64,000 bases of DNA from Enterovibrio calviensis DSM 14347 (GTDB taxonomy: Bacteria > Pseudomonadota > Gammaproteobacteria > Enterobacterales > Vibrionaceae), in the NCBI RefSeq assembly GCF_000621165.1, contig NZ_JHZA01000001.1:434001-498000 (forward strand). The letters are read 5' to 3'. This document shows, piece after piece, positions 54,032 to 63,500 of this stretch. Each line of letters opens with the position of its first letter. Position 1 is the stretch's first letter. Below the pieces are notes generated by a model. That model did no database searches and was not told the DNA's origin. It saw only the letters and a program-made list of their open reading frames with translations. The position numbers and the translations under genes were made by a program.

Positions 54032-55772
54032 CCATAACGCCGCCGATAAAGACACCATATTAATCATTGATTCATCGCCTAATAGCGTCCGTATTTTAAA
54101 TGCGATCCTAGGTGAAGAATATCGTGTCATTTTCTCTACGACCGGAGCCACAGCGCGTGTTTTGATTAAAATCGAACACCCTAAGCTTGTCTTACTCGAT
54201 GTTGATCTCCCTGATATGGATGGATTCTCGCTTTGTCAGGCTTTCAAAAATGATATGGCGACAAAAGACATTCCTATTATTCTGATCAGTGAAAATCAGG
54301 AAGACGAGAATCGGGAAATGGGGTTGCGTATTGGTTGTGCGGACTACATCAACAAGCCTGTCTCTCCCGCTGAAGTGAAGCTTCGAATTTATAATCAATT
54401 GCGGATCCGTCGCAACGAAGATCTCATTATGCAGAGGGCGCTTTATGATTCGTTAACGGGACTCGCAAACCGAAACTTGGCACTGGATCGCCTTCGTTAT
54501 GCCATTACGCATGATCTTCGGCGTGGGTTGCTCACTGGGCTAATGCTGGTGGATATCGATAACTTTAAGTTGATAAACGACACGCTTAGCCATGATGTGG
54601 GTGATCAGGTCTTGGTGGAGTTGTCTAAGCGCATTCTTCAGGTCGTCCGTGAAGTCGATACGGTAGGTCGTGTCAGTGGCGACGAGTTTTTGATTGTCCT
54701 GCCAGGGTTACATCAAACCGAAAATGCGTGCCAAATAGCGAGCAAATTACGCAAAGCCATCAACAAACCTATCTCAATTGCGAGTGGGGGCGAGGTCCAT
54801 GTTACAGCCAGTATTGGCGTTTCACTTTCGCCGATGGATACGGAAGATTTCAAGCGGCTATTCGCCAATGCAGACGTTGCGAAAGACCAAGCCAAATGCG
54901 GCGGTAAAGATTCCTATCGCATGTTTACTTCAGAAATGAATGACAATGTGCACCGCCGTGTTCGCATTGAGTATCACCTCGTTCGAGCGCTATCTCTTGA
55001 TGAACTCTCGCTTGTCTATCAGCCGTTCATTGACCTGAAAACCAATGAAGTGGTTGGGGCGGAAGCATTACTGCGATGGAACAACAGTGAACTGGGAAGC
55101 GTCCCGCCGGATGAATTTATTCCCATTGCCGAGCAAACTAACTTGATATACGAAATCGGTAAGTTTGTATTGAAGACTGCTGTTGATGATTTTCTTACGC
55201 TTGAAAACGCACAGGGTCGACCGCTAAATGTGGCGATCAATATCTCTCCGCAACAAATTCGTAAATCAGGTTTTGTCGAAGATTTAAAAATCATCATCGA
55301 CGAGGCTGGATTTGATGCGAGTCGTCTTGAGTTGGAAGTCACGGAAGGATTACTTTTAAGTCAACAAAGGTATGTGAAAGACGTCATAGAAGAGCTCCAC
55401 AACATGGGAGCCGTGTTATCGATGGATGACTTTGGCACAGGTTACGCGTCGTTGAGTTATTTACTGCGTTTTCCTTTTGATGCGTTGAAAATCGACCGAG
55501 AATTTGTCGATGGCATCACCGACGTTGAAATTAACGAAACGCTAGCAACCGCTGTGATATCTATGGCTCGTGGGCTGAATATGACCACAGTCGCTGAAGG
55601 TGTTGAGACACAAGAACAACTTGAAATGCTGACGTCGAAAGGCTGTGACCTTGCCCAAGGTTATTACCTCAGTCGTCCTATCAGTATTGATGCGTTCAAA
55701 GAATTTCTGGGTATTCAAAGTGCTGATGAAGAGCAAGAGTTGATTGGTGAAGCGACAGAAACGAAAAAGTAG
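54021..55772 (+). CDS. REC-GGDEF-EAL response regulator (cyclic-di-GMP turnover)
   Basis: 583 residues from the ATG at 54021, with GGGAGG eight bases ahead; a longer frame from 53925 lies inside the upstream gene. Receiver (about 12-125): ILIIDSSPNSVRIL, LVLLDVDLPDMDG, INKPVSP. GGDEF domain (about 145-305): DSLTGLANRN, DIDNFKLINDTLSHDVGDQ, and active site SGDEF with the inhibitory RxxD site (REVD) five residues upstream. EAL domain (about 320-565) is complete: GAEALLRW, NISPQQ, ELEVTEG, DDFGTGYASLSYL, LKIDREFV, VAEGVE, AQGYYLSRP. So it is a likely phosphodiesterase whose cyclase half may still be active. Shares the operon with the pseudo-kinase. Confidence 0.93.
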   Translation: MLVNHNAADKDTILIIDSSPNSVRILNAILGEEYRVIFSTTGATARVLIKIEHPKLVLLDVDLPDMDGFSLCQAFKNDMATKDIPIILISENQEDENREMGLRIGCADYINKPVSPAEVKLRIYNQLRIRRNEDLIMQRALYDSLTGLANRNLALDRLRYAITHDLRRGLLTGLMLVDIDNFKLINDTLSHDVGDQVLVELSKRILQVVREVDTVGRVSGDEFLIVLPGLHQTENACQIASKLRKAINKPISIASGGEVHVTASIGVSLSPMDTEDFKRLFANADVAKDQAKCGGKDSYRMFTSEMNDNVHRRVRIEYHLVRALSLDELSLVYQPFIDLKTNEVVGAEALLRWNNSELGSVPPDEFIPIAEQTNLIYEIGKFVLKTAVDDFLTLENAQGRPLNVAINISPQQIRKSGFVEDLKIIIDEAGFDASRLELEVTEGLLLSQQRYVKDVIEELHNMGAVLSMDDFGTGYASLSYLLRFPFDALKIDREFVDGITDVEINETLATAVISMARGLNMTTVAEGVETQEQLEMLTSKGCDLAQGYYLSRPISIDAFKEFLGIQSADEEQELIGEATETKK

Positions 55773-55825
55773 CAGTTCAGTGTTTACTGACTGCAACGAT
55801 AGCGTGATATGAACGATGAAATGAG

Positions 55826-55842
55826 TCAGTTGTTTGGGTATA
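55826..55842. repeat. Half copy of the intergenic palindromic repeat, copy 5
   Basis: TCAGTTGTTTGGGTATA matches the right arm of copy 2 with one base missing. No left arm is present. It lies directly ahead of the terminator at 55851. Confidence 0.65.
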
Positions 55843-55850
55843 TGCAATAT

Positions 55851-55878
55851 AAAAAAGACGCGTTCATGCGTCTTTTTT
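55851..55878 (+). terminator. Terminator of the REC-GGDEF-EAL operon
   Basis: AAAAAAGACGC (55851-55861), six-base loop, GCGTCTTTTTT (55868-55878). A strong rho-independent hairpin about 80 bases after the stop. Confidence 0.92.
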
Positions 55879-55950
55879 CATTTTTGGACAGTGGCTTATT
55901 TGTGTCCTGCTGGTGCCGCGTTATTTTGTAGGTTACCGAAAGTATACCGA

Positions 55951-55978
55951 TTGACGCTCTTGCCTCGGTTACTATAAG
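55951..55978 (+). promoter_or_regulatory. Sigma-70 promoter of frnE
   Basis: TTGACG (55951-55956), 16-base spacer, TATAAG (55973-55978), 32 bases ahead of the frnE ATG. Good match to both boxes. Confidence 0.65.
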
Positions 55979-56010
55979 TTACCTAGTCGTAGTTATTCTC
56001 GGAGACTGTT

Positions 56011-56658
56011 ATGAGCAACAGAATCAAAATCGATATCGTGTCAGACGTAGTGTGTCCTTGGTGCATTGTCGGCTATAAGCGCCTCGAGAAAGCCATCAAT
56101 GAATTGGGCTTGCAAGACAGCATCGACATCGAATGGCAGCCATTTCAGCTCAATCCTTATGTGGGTAAAGACGGAGAAAATTTGTTTAACCACATTATGA
56201 AGAAGTACGGAAATACGCGAGAAGACAATGTACGCATGCGTGAAAATCTGACGGGATTCGGGGAAGAGTTAGGGTTTGCGTTCCAGTTTTTTGACGAGAT
56301 GAAAACCTATAACACCCAAGATGTACATCAACTGCTCGACTACGCGAAAACCCAAAATCGCCAGCATGATTTGGCGATGCGGCTGTTTAGTGCGTATTTT
56401 ACTGAGAAACAAGATATTTCAAACCGAGAGGTCTTGGCTGCGCAGCTAAAAGCTGTAGGACTAGATGTTTCTGAAGGGCTAGCGCAACTGGATGATAGCA
56501 GTGTGCGAGAGAGGGTTGAAAAGAATCAATCTTACTGGCGAGAGCTTGGCGTTTCATCTGTGCCGACCATCGTTTTTAACCGCGAGAGTGCAGTATCAGG
56601 GGCACAACCTGTTGAGGTATTAACGCAGATACTGTCCGAACTTCACGCGGGGCGTTAA
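56011..56658 (+). CDS. frnE: FrnE-like DsbA-family oxidoreductase, cytoplasmic
   Basis: 215 residues. IDIVSDVVCPWCIVGYKRLEKAI holds a CPWC-type active site; EWQPFQLNPYVGKDGENL, LAMRLFSAYFTEKQDISNREVLA and the cis-Pro loop ELGVSSVPTIVFN follow, all typical of FrnE/2-hydroxychromene-2-carboxylate isomerase-like members of the DsbA superfamily. There is no signal peptide, so it acts in the cytoplasm. FrnE of Deinococcus is a disulfide isomerase linked to oxidative stress; here the role is inferred only from homology. Single gene with its own promoter. Confidence 0.9.
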   Translation: MSNRIKIDIVSDVVCPWCIVGYKRLEKAINELGLQDSIDIEWQPFQLNPYVGKDGENLFNHIMKKYGNTREDNVRMRENLTGFGEELGFAFQFFDEMKTYNTQDVHQLLDYAKTQNRQHDLAMRLFSAYFTEKQDISNREVLAAQLKAVGLDVSEGLAQLDDSSVRERVEKNQSYWRELGVSSVPTIVFNRESAVSGAQPVEVLTQILSELHAGR

Positions 56659-56696
56659 CGCACAAGACACTCGACCAAACTGACATCGAGGCGCTG

Positions 56697-57236
56697 CTAG
56701 AGATCGAGGTAGAGCCTCAACATGTCTTTGTGTTGAACACCATTTTCCCAAATGGGTTCATCATAATTTTCGAGAAAATGGTTCGTTACCACTTCTGAAG
56801 CACGAAAGCCCATCCGCTGATAAAAGGCCAACTGATAACCAAAAGTCCCAGTGCCGATTTCCAAACGTTTGATTTTCTTTCTACGTGTGAATTGTATGGC
56901 GTATTTGAGAAGGCCTGTCCCCCAACCATTCCCCTGACACTCGGGTGACACTGCAATATTAAACAATTCAGCGACATCCGTATCTGTTTGCTTGAGGACA
57001 CAGGCTGCAATGATTTGCTTGTTCTTCAACGCGACACAACACCAAGAATCAAGCAGGTAAGACGCAATGCTACTTGCTGAGGGGTCGGCTTCTAACAGTA
57101 AGGATGGTGGAACAGCAATAGGCGCGACTTCGGCAAAAGTGACGATATCTTTAATAGAAGTGGTTTCGCCATTTACCATCTGATTGGCCTTTTGCTTGAT
57201 ACGATGTTCTTCTAATACGCTGACGTTGTCGTTCAT
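56697..57236 (-). CDS. GNAT-family N-acetyltransferase
   Basis: 179 residues. The GNAT core is clear: WCCVALKNKQIIAACVLKQTDTDVAELFNIAVSPECQGNGWGTGLLKYAIQF (acetyl-CoA pyrophosphate loop QGNGWG), then LEIGTGTFGYQLAFYQRMGFRASEV. The C-terminal FLENYDEPIWENGVQHKDMLRLYLDL is seen in small stand-alone members. Substrate unknown. The first ATG (57236) lacks a good ribosome site, while an ATG at 57179 follows AAGGCC at good spacing, so the protein may be 19 residues shorter. Confidence 0.85.
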   Translation of the reverse strand: MNDNVSVLEEHRIKQKANQMVNGETTSIKDIVTFAEVAPIAVPPSLLLEADPSASSIASYLLDSWCCVALKNKQIIAACVLKQTDTDVAELFNIAVSPECQGNGWGTGLLKYAIQFTRRKKIKRLEIGTGTFGYQLAFYQRMGFRASEVVTNHFLENYDEPIWENGVQHKDMLRLYLDL

Positions 57237-57413
57237 ATGTGTAGTACCGCGAGAGCGTGACTGAATTTACGTCACAAGGTTGCCAGAGAAACGAAAAAAA
57301 CAATGGCATCAATATCACGCCTTGCCCAATAAATTGGCTTTTTCACGGTTCACTTAACATGAATTATCACTATTGCGTCATTCAAAGCGAGGTGGTGAAT
57401 AACGTTCCGCTGA

Positions 57414-57692
57414 TCACAAATTATTTCTTTTTTCCCGATACTTGTACAACGCCTCGCATAGATACCAACTGACAAGGCTAACTGTCAGACTGAAACTGAC
57501 GATTTTTAAACAATAAATTGGGAAGGCAAGAAAGAACTGTTCAACACTGTTCCCATTGGCGGAAAAGTAAGCCGATCCAACGAGTCCCATCAGTATTCCA
57601 ATGGTGACAATCAGAAATAACGTGATGACATAATTTAACTTACCGTGGCGACGGGTTTGCTTCCAAGCATTGAACGGATACTCAAGATCCAT
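57414..57692 (-). CDS. Small hypothetical membrane protein, 92 aa
   Basis: Not recognised. Two hydrophobic segments (VITLFLIVTIGILMGLVGSAYF, about 21-42, and FFLAFPIYCLKIVSFSLTVSLVSWYL, about 53-78) flanked by Arg/Lys-rich ends (WKQTRRHGK and YKYREKRNN), giving both termini inside. No clear ribosome site, so the start is uncertain. It sits between the GNAT gene and fdhD on the same strand with gaps over 100 bases. Confidence 0.5.
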   Translation of the reverse strand: MDLEYPFNAWKQTRRHGKLNYVITLFLIVTIGILMGLVGSAYFSANGNSVEQFFLAFPIYCLKIVSFSLTVSLVSWYLCEALYKYREKRNNL

Positions 57693-57817
57693 AGAGACGT
57701 CAATATGTTGTAAAAATTTAGTCGGCTAGGATAAGTGAATTTGTCGGGAAATGAAGACAGCTATTGTTGTTCTGCGAGCGAATTGGGACTATGAAGTTCC
57801 TTGTTACAAATATTTTG

Positions 57818-58678
57818 TTACACGTGGTTTTTTGCCGACCGATTGTAAAAACGAGGGGCATCCTTTCGCGGAAGGTGTATGAGGTTGAGATTTGCCTGAA
57901 TGGCCGTATCGACGGCAAGCGACGTGGGTGTACCTAACGTGATTAATGTGCCCACCCCAGCGGTCACGGCTTTTTGCACCAGTTCAATGCTGCACCGGCT
58001 GGTCATCAACAGGGCGTTGGACGTGGATAATATGCGTTGGCGCAAGGCCGAACCAAGAACCTTGTCGAGCGCATTGTGTCGCCCAATGTCTTCCTTACAT
58101 TGCAATATCTCCCCATTTTCATTGACGAGCAGTGCGGCGTGAATTGCGCCACTGATGTGCCCAAGCGACTGCCATTCACGCAAGGTTTCACGCAGTGCGA
58201 GAATACTCTCAGTATCAAGGGGTTCGATATGTGATAAAGCATCCAAGCTTGGAATAGCTTGCGCTAACGATTCTGCACCACAAATACCACACCCCGTGCG
58301 GCCCGCTAAGTGACGCTTAGCGAGTGACATTCTTGCTTGTGCTCTGTTCGCCAGGGTGACGTGGGCGAGCAAAGCATCATTCTCTGTCTCAACGACAATG
58401 TCATGGATTTCACCAGAGTTTCGAATAATGCGCTCACTGAATGAAAACCCATAGATGAAATCATCGATATCTTGCGGGGTAACCATCATGACAGCATGGC
58501 TCACCCCGTTGTAGGAAATGGCCAACGGTGTTTCCGTGGGCAGCGTTGAAAAGCAGGTCACGTCGTTTTCTTCGTCCATGTAATGGTGAAGAGAGTGTGG
58601 CGGCAGCGCATGGTCTTCCTGCGCGCTTGATGGCGAACGCATTGGCTTGGATGTGGATTTGGACGTGGGTTTTGTCAT
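57818..58678 (-). CDS. fdhD: FdhD, sulfurtransferase for formate dehydrogenase maturation
   Basis: 286 residues. TETPLAISYNGVSHAVMMVTPQDIDDFIYGFSFSERII, the catalytic-loop motif GRTGCGICGAESL (CGxCG cysteines), HISGAIHAALLV, CKEDIGRHNALDKVLG and LMTSRCSIELVQKAVTAGVGTLIT are all FdhD hallmarks. It passes sulfur from IscS to the bis-MGD cofactor of formate dehydrogenase in the cytoplasm. No formate dehydrogenase genes are in the window. The first 25 residues are Ser/Lys/Pro-rich and poorly conserved, so the start may be later. Confidence 0.93.
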   Translation of the reverse strand: MTKPTSKSTSKPMRSPSSAQEDHALPPHSLHHYMDEENDVTCFSTLPTETPLAISYNGVSHAVMMVTPQDIDDFIYGFSFSERIIRNSGEIHDIVVETENDALLAHVTLANRAQARMSLAKRHLAGRTGCGICGAESLAQAIPSLDALSHIEPLDTESILALRETLREWQSLGHISGAIHAALLVNENGEILQCKEDIGRHNALDKVLGSALRQRILSTSNALLMTSRCSIELVQKAVTAGVGTLITLGTPTSLAVDTAIQANLNLIHLPRKDAPRFYNRSAKNHV

Positions 58679-58999
58679 GGATGCCTAACTGATGGGACGA
58701 CAACGAATTACTTATAGAGGATAGGATAGTGCTATTGCGTCTGCTGTGCGTTAAACGAGAACGAAAAAGTGACGTAACGCATCGTCATTGATCAACAGGA
58801 AAACACGAGCTCATTGCGTTGTCGCAAACACAATGAGTGCAGGCGCAATTGCGCACTCTGAGGTGGCAGAGCAACTTTACCATGGTCGAGATTGCGTGGT
58901 AGCTTCGCGACCAACGGCGATGAAATGACTACACTTTTGGTGCAACCTGCCTCCGTTGTAATTGGGGGATCGGATTTTTCCTCGGCACAGGACAAAGGA
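58679..58999. other. Structured region upstream of soxB
   Basis: No gene. It contains overlapping dyads: CTCATTG (58810-58816) with CAATGAG (58831-58837), an inner TTGCG-TTGT-CGCAA, and GAGTGC (58835-58840) with GCACTC (58853-58858) around the perfect palindrome GCGCAATTGCGC (58843-58854). The two larger stems share bases 58835-58837 and so could be alternatives. It may be a regulator-binding region or a leader; it does not match a riboswitch I know. The region also holds the fdhD promoter. Confidence 0.4.
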
Positions 59000-60250
59000 A
59001 TGACAAACTACTCAGGATTCGGCCTGTTTAAACATGCCCTGACATTTCATGAAAACTGGCAGCGTGTTTGGCGTAACCCTACACCTAAACCCTATTACGA
59101 CGTGATCATTGTTGGCGGTGGCGGACATGGATTAGCAACCGCGTATTACCTTGCCAAAGAATGCGGGGTAAAGAACGTTGCTGTGGTCGAGAAGGGATGG
59201 TTAGGCGGCGGTAACACGGCGCGTAATACCACGATCGTTCGTTCCAATTACCTGTGGGATGAAGCGGCTCATCTCTATGAGCACTCATTGAAACTTTGGG
59301 AAGGTTTGTCTCAAGAGCTAAATTTCAATTTGATGTTCAGCCAGCGTGGGGTGCTCAACTTGGGGCACACGCTCCAAGATATGCGAGACATTGAGCGACG
59401 CGTGAGCGCAAACCGGCTCAATGGCATTGACTGCGAAGTGCTGGATAACCAAGCAGTGCAAGATCTCGTCCCTCTGCTCGATTGTTCTGAAAACACACGT
59501 TATCCAGTGATGGGGGCCAGTTGGCAGCCTCGCGGTGGGGTGGCGCGTCACGATGCTGTGGCATGGGGGTTCGCCCGCGCCGCAGACAGCCTAGGTGTGG
59601 ATTTGATTCAGCAAACGGAAGTGACAGGGCTTCGCATTGTTGATGGGAAAGTCAAAGGCGTAGAGACATCGAAAGGGTTTATCGGCGCAGAGAAAGTGGG
59701 TTGTGTTGTTGCGGGGAACTCCGGTGAGTTGGCGCGTATGGCAAACATGACGCTGCCCATTGAATCCCACCCTTTGCAAGCCATGGTGTCTGAACCTCTC
59801 AAGCCTTGTATTGATACGGTGATCATGTCGAACCAAGTCCATGGATATATTAGCCAATCTGACAAGGGCGACTTGGTGATCGGCGCGGGTATTGATTCCT
59901 ATAACGGCTTTGGTCAACGCGGTTCGTTTCCTGTTATTGAACACACAATTTCCGCCATCATTGAAATGTTCCCTTTCCTCAGCCGAGTACGCATGAACCG
60001 TCATTGGGGCGGGATTGTGGATACCTGTCCTGATGCTTGTCCAATCATCAGCAAAACGGACATTCAAGGGCTGTACTTCAATTGTGGATGGGGCACTGGT
60101 GGCTTTAAAGCGACGCCGGGATCCGGTCACGTATTTGCCCATACCCTCGCGAATGATTCGCCGCACCCAATCGCTGCGCCATTCAATATCGACCGTTTTG
60201 TGTCGGGTTACTTGATTGACGAGCACGGCGCAGCCGGCGTTGCACACTAA
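59000..60250 (+). CDS. soxB: Sarcosine oxidase beta subunit SoxB
   Basis: 416 residues from the ATG at 59000, the usual SoxB length; the frame runs 36 codons further upstream without family similarity. [21 protein letters not shown] is a characteristic start. [21 protein letters not shown] is the dinucleotide-binding GxGxxG motif, followed by [43 protein letters not shown] and a C-terminal [16 protein letters not shown]. It carries covalent FMN and FAD sites in the heterotetramer and oxidises sarcosine to glycine. First gene of soxBDA; no glyA is visible upstream. Confidence 0.95.
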   Translation: MTNYSGFGLFKHALTFHENWQRVWRNPTPKPYYDVIIVGGGGHGLATAYYLAKECGVKNVAVVEKGWLGGGNTARNTTIVRSNYLWDEAAHLYEHSLKLWEGLSQELNFNLMFSQRGVLNLGHTLQDMRDIERRVSANRLNGIDCEVLDNQAVQDLVPLLDCSENTRYPVMGASWQPRGGVARHDAVAWGFARAADSLGVDLIQQTEVTGLRIVDGKVKGVETSKGFIGAEKVGCVVAGNSGELARMANMTLPIESHPLQAMVSEPLKPCIDTVIMSNQVHGYISQSDKGDLVIGAGIDSYNGFGQRGSFPVIEHTISAIIEMFPFLSRVRMNRHWGGIVDTCPDACPIISKTDIQGLYFNCGWGTGGFKATPGSGHVFAHTLANDSPHPIAAPFNIDRFVSGYLIDEHGAAGVAH

Positions 60251-60279
60251 CTTCACGCAGTATTGGAAAAGGAACTGAC

Positions 60280-60594
60280 ATGCTACGTATTTACTGTCCT
60301 TACTGTGAAGAACACAGAGACGAAGACGAATATGCCTATGGCGGCGAGGCGCATATTGTTCGCCCGAAAGACCCAGATGCACTGAGTGACAAAGAGTGGG
60401 GACACTATTTGTTTCATCGTAAAAACATCAAAGGCAGCCATCGCGAAATGTGGTACCACGCCGCAGGGTGTCGAAAATTCTTCAATGTTCAACGTAATAC
60501 CGTGACCTATGAGATTGAGGCGGTGTACAAGATTGGCGCGGCAGCAGAAGCGGATCAATCTTCGGGTAAATCAAACGGGGAGGCGAGCGCATGA
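60280..60594 (+). CDS. soxD: Sarcosine oxidase delta subunit SoxD
   Basis: 104 residues. MLRIYCPYCEEHRDEDEYAYGGEAHIVRP is the SoxD zinc-binding start (CPYC plus His), followed by DKEWGHYLFHRKNIKGSHREMWYHAAGCRKFFNVQRNTVTYEI. It is a small structural zinc-binding subunit of the heterotetrameric enzyme. AAAGGA precedes the ATG. It overlaps the next gene by the ATGA four-base junction. Confidence 0.95.
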   Translation: MLRIYCPYCEEHRDEDEYAYGGEAHIVRPKDPDALSDKEWGHYLFHRKNIKGSHREMWYHAAGCRKFFNVQRNTVTYEIEAVYKIGAAAEADQSSGKSNGEASA

Positions 60595-63500
60595 GCCAAA
60601 AAAATCGCTTGCCGGAAGGTGGTCGCATTGACCGAAATTCATCCTTCACTTTCTCGTTTAACGGTCAGGTCTATCAAGGCCATAAAGGCGATACCTTGGC
60701 GTCTGCCTTGATTGCCAACGGTGTAAAAGTGGTGGGTCGCAGCTTTAAGTATCACCGCCCTCGCGGCATTATTGGCGCGGGCGCAGAAGAGCCCAATGCG
60801 ATCTTGCAGTTGGGTTCTCAACCTGCAACGTCCACACCCAATCAACGCGCCACTCAAACCGAGCTTTATGATGGTTTAGATGCGCGTGTCGTGAATGCAT
60901 GGCCAAACCTAGAAACCGACGCATTGGCGATGGTGGGCAAAATTGGCGGAGCCATGATGCCTGCGGGCTTCTACTACAAAACCTTCATGTACCCCGAATC
61001 CTTGTGGCCCACTTACGAAAAACATATTCGTAATGCGGCGGGGCTTGGGGAAATCCCTCGCGCGAACGACCCTGACAAATACGACAAAATGCATCACCAC
61101 TGTGATGTGCTGATTGTGGGTGCAGGCGCGGCAGGTTTGATGGCAGCCAGAACCTTAGTTGGGCAAGGGCTTCGCGTGATGCTGGTCGATGAACAATCAG
61201 AAATGGGAGGCAGCCTGCTGCATTGCCGAGAAGCGATCAATGGGCAGGCAGCGGATAAGTGGGTGGCTGAAACCCTCGACATACTGGCGGAAGATCGGGA
61301 TTGTACGCTCTTGCCGCGAAGCACTGCCTTTGGTTACTACGACCATAATTTCGTGGGCGTTGTGGAGCGTCGAACCGATCACCTTGGTGACGAGGTGCAT
61401 GGTATTCGACAACGCGTTCACCATATCCGAGCGGAACGCGTGCTACTTGCAACGGGTGCCATTGAACGGCCATTGGTGTTTGGTAATAACGATTTACCCG
61501 GCAGCATGTTGGCCTCTGCTGTGTCGATTTATCTTCGTCGGTATGGCGTTGCAGCGGGCGAAAAACTCGTGCTGATGACCACCAACGATGAAGCGTATGA
61601 CGCAGCGATTGATTGGCACCACAGCGGCAGAAAAGTCGCGGCGATTGTGGATACACGTCCCTTTGCTGATGGCGATCGTGTCCAGCAGGCGAAGGACTTG
61701 GGGATCACTGTGCTTCAAGGCCACGCTGTCATGAACCTCAAGGGAAGCTCCGAGGTCACTAGCGCCGAAGTGGTTCCCATTGATAAATCGGGCAGTAGCG
61801 TCATTGGCACAACCACGGTCATCGCTTGTGATACGGTCGCCAGCAGTGGCGGATGGAGTCCAGCGTTGCACTTGAGTTGTCACACGGGTGGTCGCCCATT
61901 GTGGCGTGACGACATTGCCGCCTTTGTCCCATCAGATAGCGTAAAGGGCATGGATTATGCTGGCGCAGTGGCGGGTGTTGGCGAGTTGGCTGACGTGATT
62001 AATGCCGGAGCAGAAGCTGCGCTGCGTGTCGCGCAGGCTTTGAATGTGTCGATTGAAACACCAGCGATGCCAGATGTTGAGACGCTTACCTCCTCGCCAT
62101 CGATGGCCTTGTACCTTGCACCGCATCGCCTTCCTAATAGCCGTGCACCCAAACAGTTTGTCGATTTCCAAAATGACGTGACTGCGGCGGGTATTGAGTT
62201 GGCAGTGCGCGAAGGGTACGAATCCATCGAGCACATTAAGCGCTACACCGCGATGGGGTTTGGCACCGATCAGGGCAAAACGGGCAACATCAATGGCATG
62301 GCGATCGCCGCACATGCCATGGGCAAAACCATTCCTGAAACGGGCACCACCATCTTCCGTCCTATGTATACGCCCGTCACCTTTGGGGCACTGGCAGGGC
62401 GTGATGTGGGAAAAATCTTTGACCCTGCGCGTTACACGGCAATGCATGAATGGCATGTTCAACATGGTGCCAAGTTTGAAAATGTCGGCCAGTGGAAACG
62501 TCCTTGGTATTACCCGAAAGGAAACGAGACCATGGCGCAAGCTTTGGGTCGAGAATGCCGTGCGACGCGAGAAAGCGTTGGGATACTCGATGCTTCGACC
62601 TTGGGGAAAATCGACATTCAAGGCAAAGATGTTCGCGAATTTATAAACCGTATCTACACCAACGGCTGGGACAAACTCGCCCCTGGGCGCTGTCGTTACG
62701 GCTTGATGTGTCACGAAGACGGCATGGTGTTTGATGACGGCGTTACGTCTTGCATCTCTGATGAGCACTTTTTGATGACAACCACATCTGGCGGCGCAGC
62801 GGGGGTTTTACGTTGGTTAGAAGCGTGGCACCAAACCGAATGGCCAGAGCTCGAAGTCTATTTCACCAGCGTGACCGACCATTGGGCGACCATGACGATT
62901 TCTGGGCCTAACTGCCGCAATGTTTTGCAGCAATTGGTTGGCGATGAAGACATCTCAGAAGAGGCAATGCCTTTTATGAGTTGGAAGCCAATGACTGTGG
63001 CTGGCGTGGATGCGCGCGTGTTCCGCATCAGCTTTACCGGTGAATTATCGTTTGAAATTAACGTCAACGCCAATGCAGGGATGTACGTGTGGGAACAAGT
63101 GATGAAGGCGGGAGCGCCGTATAACATCACACCTTACGGCACGGAAACCATGCACATCCTGCGTGCGGAAAAAGGCTTTATTATTGTTGGTCAAGACACC
63201 GACGGTTCAGTTACCCCGCAAGATTTGAACATGGGATGGATCACTGGCAAACAGAAAACCTTTAGTTTTCTGGGGCGTCGATCTTGGGCGCGTGAAGACA
63301 CGATTCGCACCGACAGAAAGCAGCTGGTGGGCCTGAAGTGCACTGAGCCTAGCAAGGTGATACCGGAAGGCGCGCAAGCGGTGGATAATCCAGATCAACC
63401 CATTCCGATGACTATGGTGGGGCATGTTACATCGTCGTATTACAGTGATGTTTTGGGCAGCTCGATTGCGTTAGCGGTGATCAAAAATGGTCTCAACCGC

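Noticed and set aside
59591-60382. A 263-codon minus-strand frame over soxB
   Set aside because: It overlaps a clearly identified gene on the other strand, is His/Arg-rich, and has no family match or ribosome site.
61932-62768. A 278-codon minus-strand frame over soxA
   Set aside because: Shadow of the strongly conserved soxA frame, with atypical composition.
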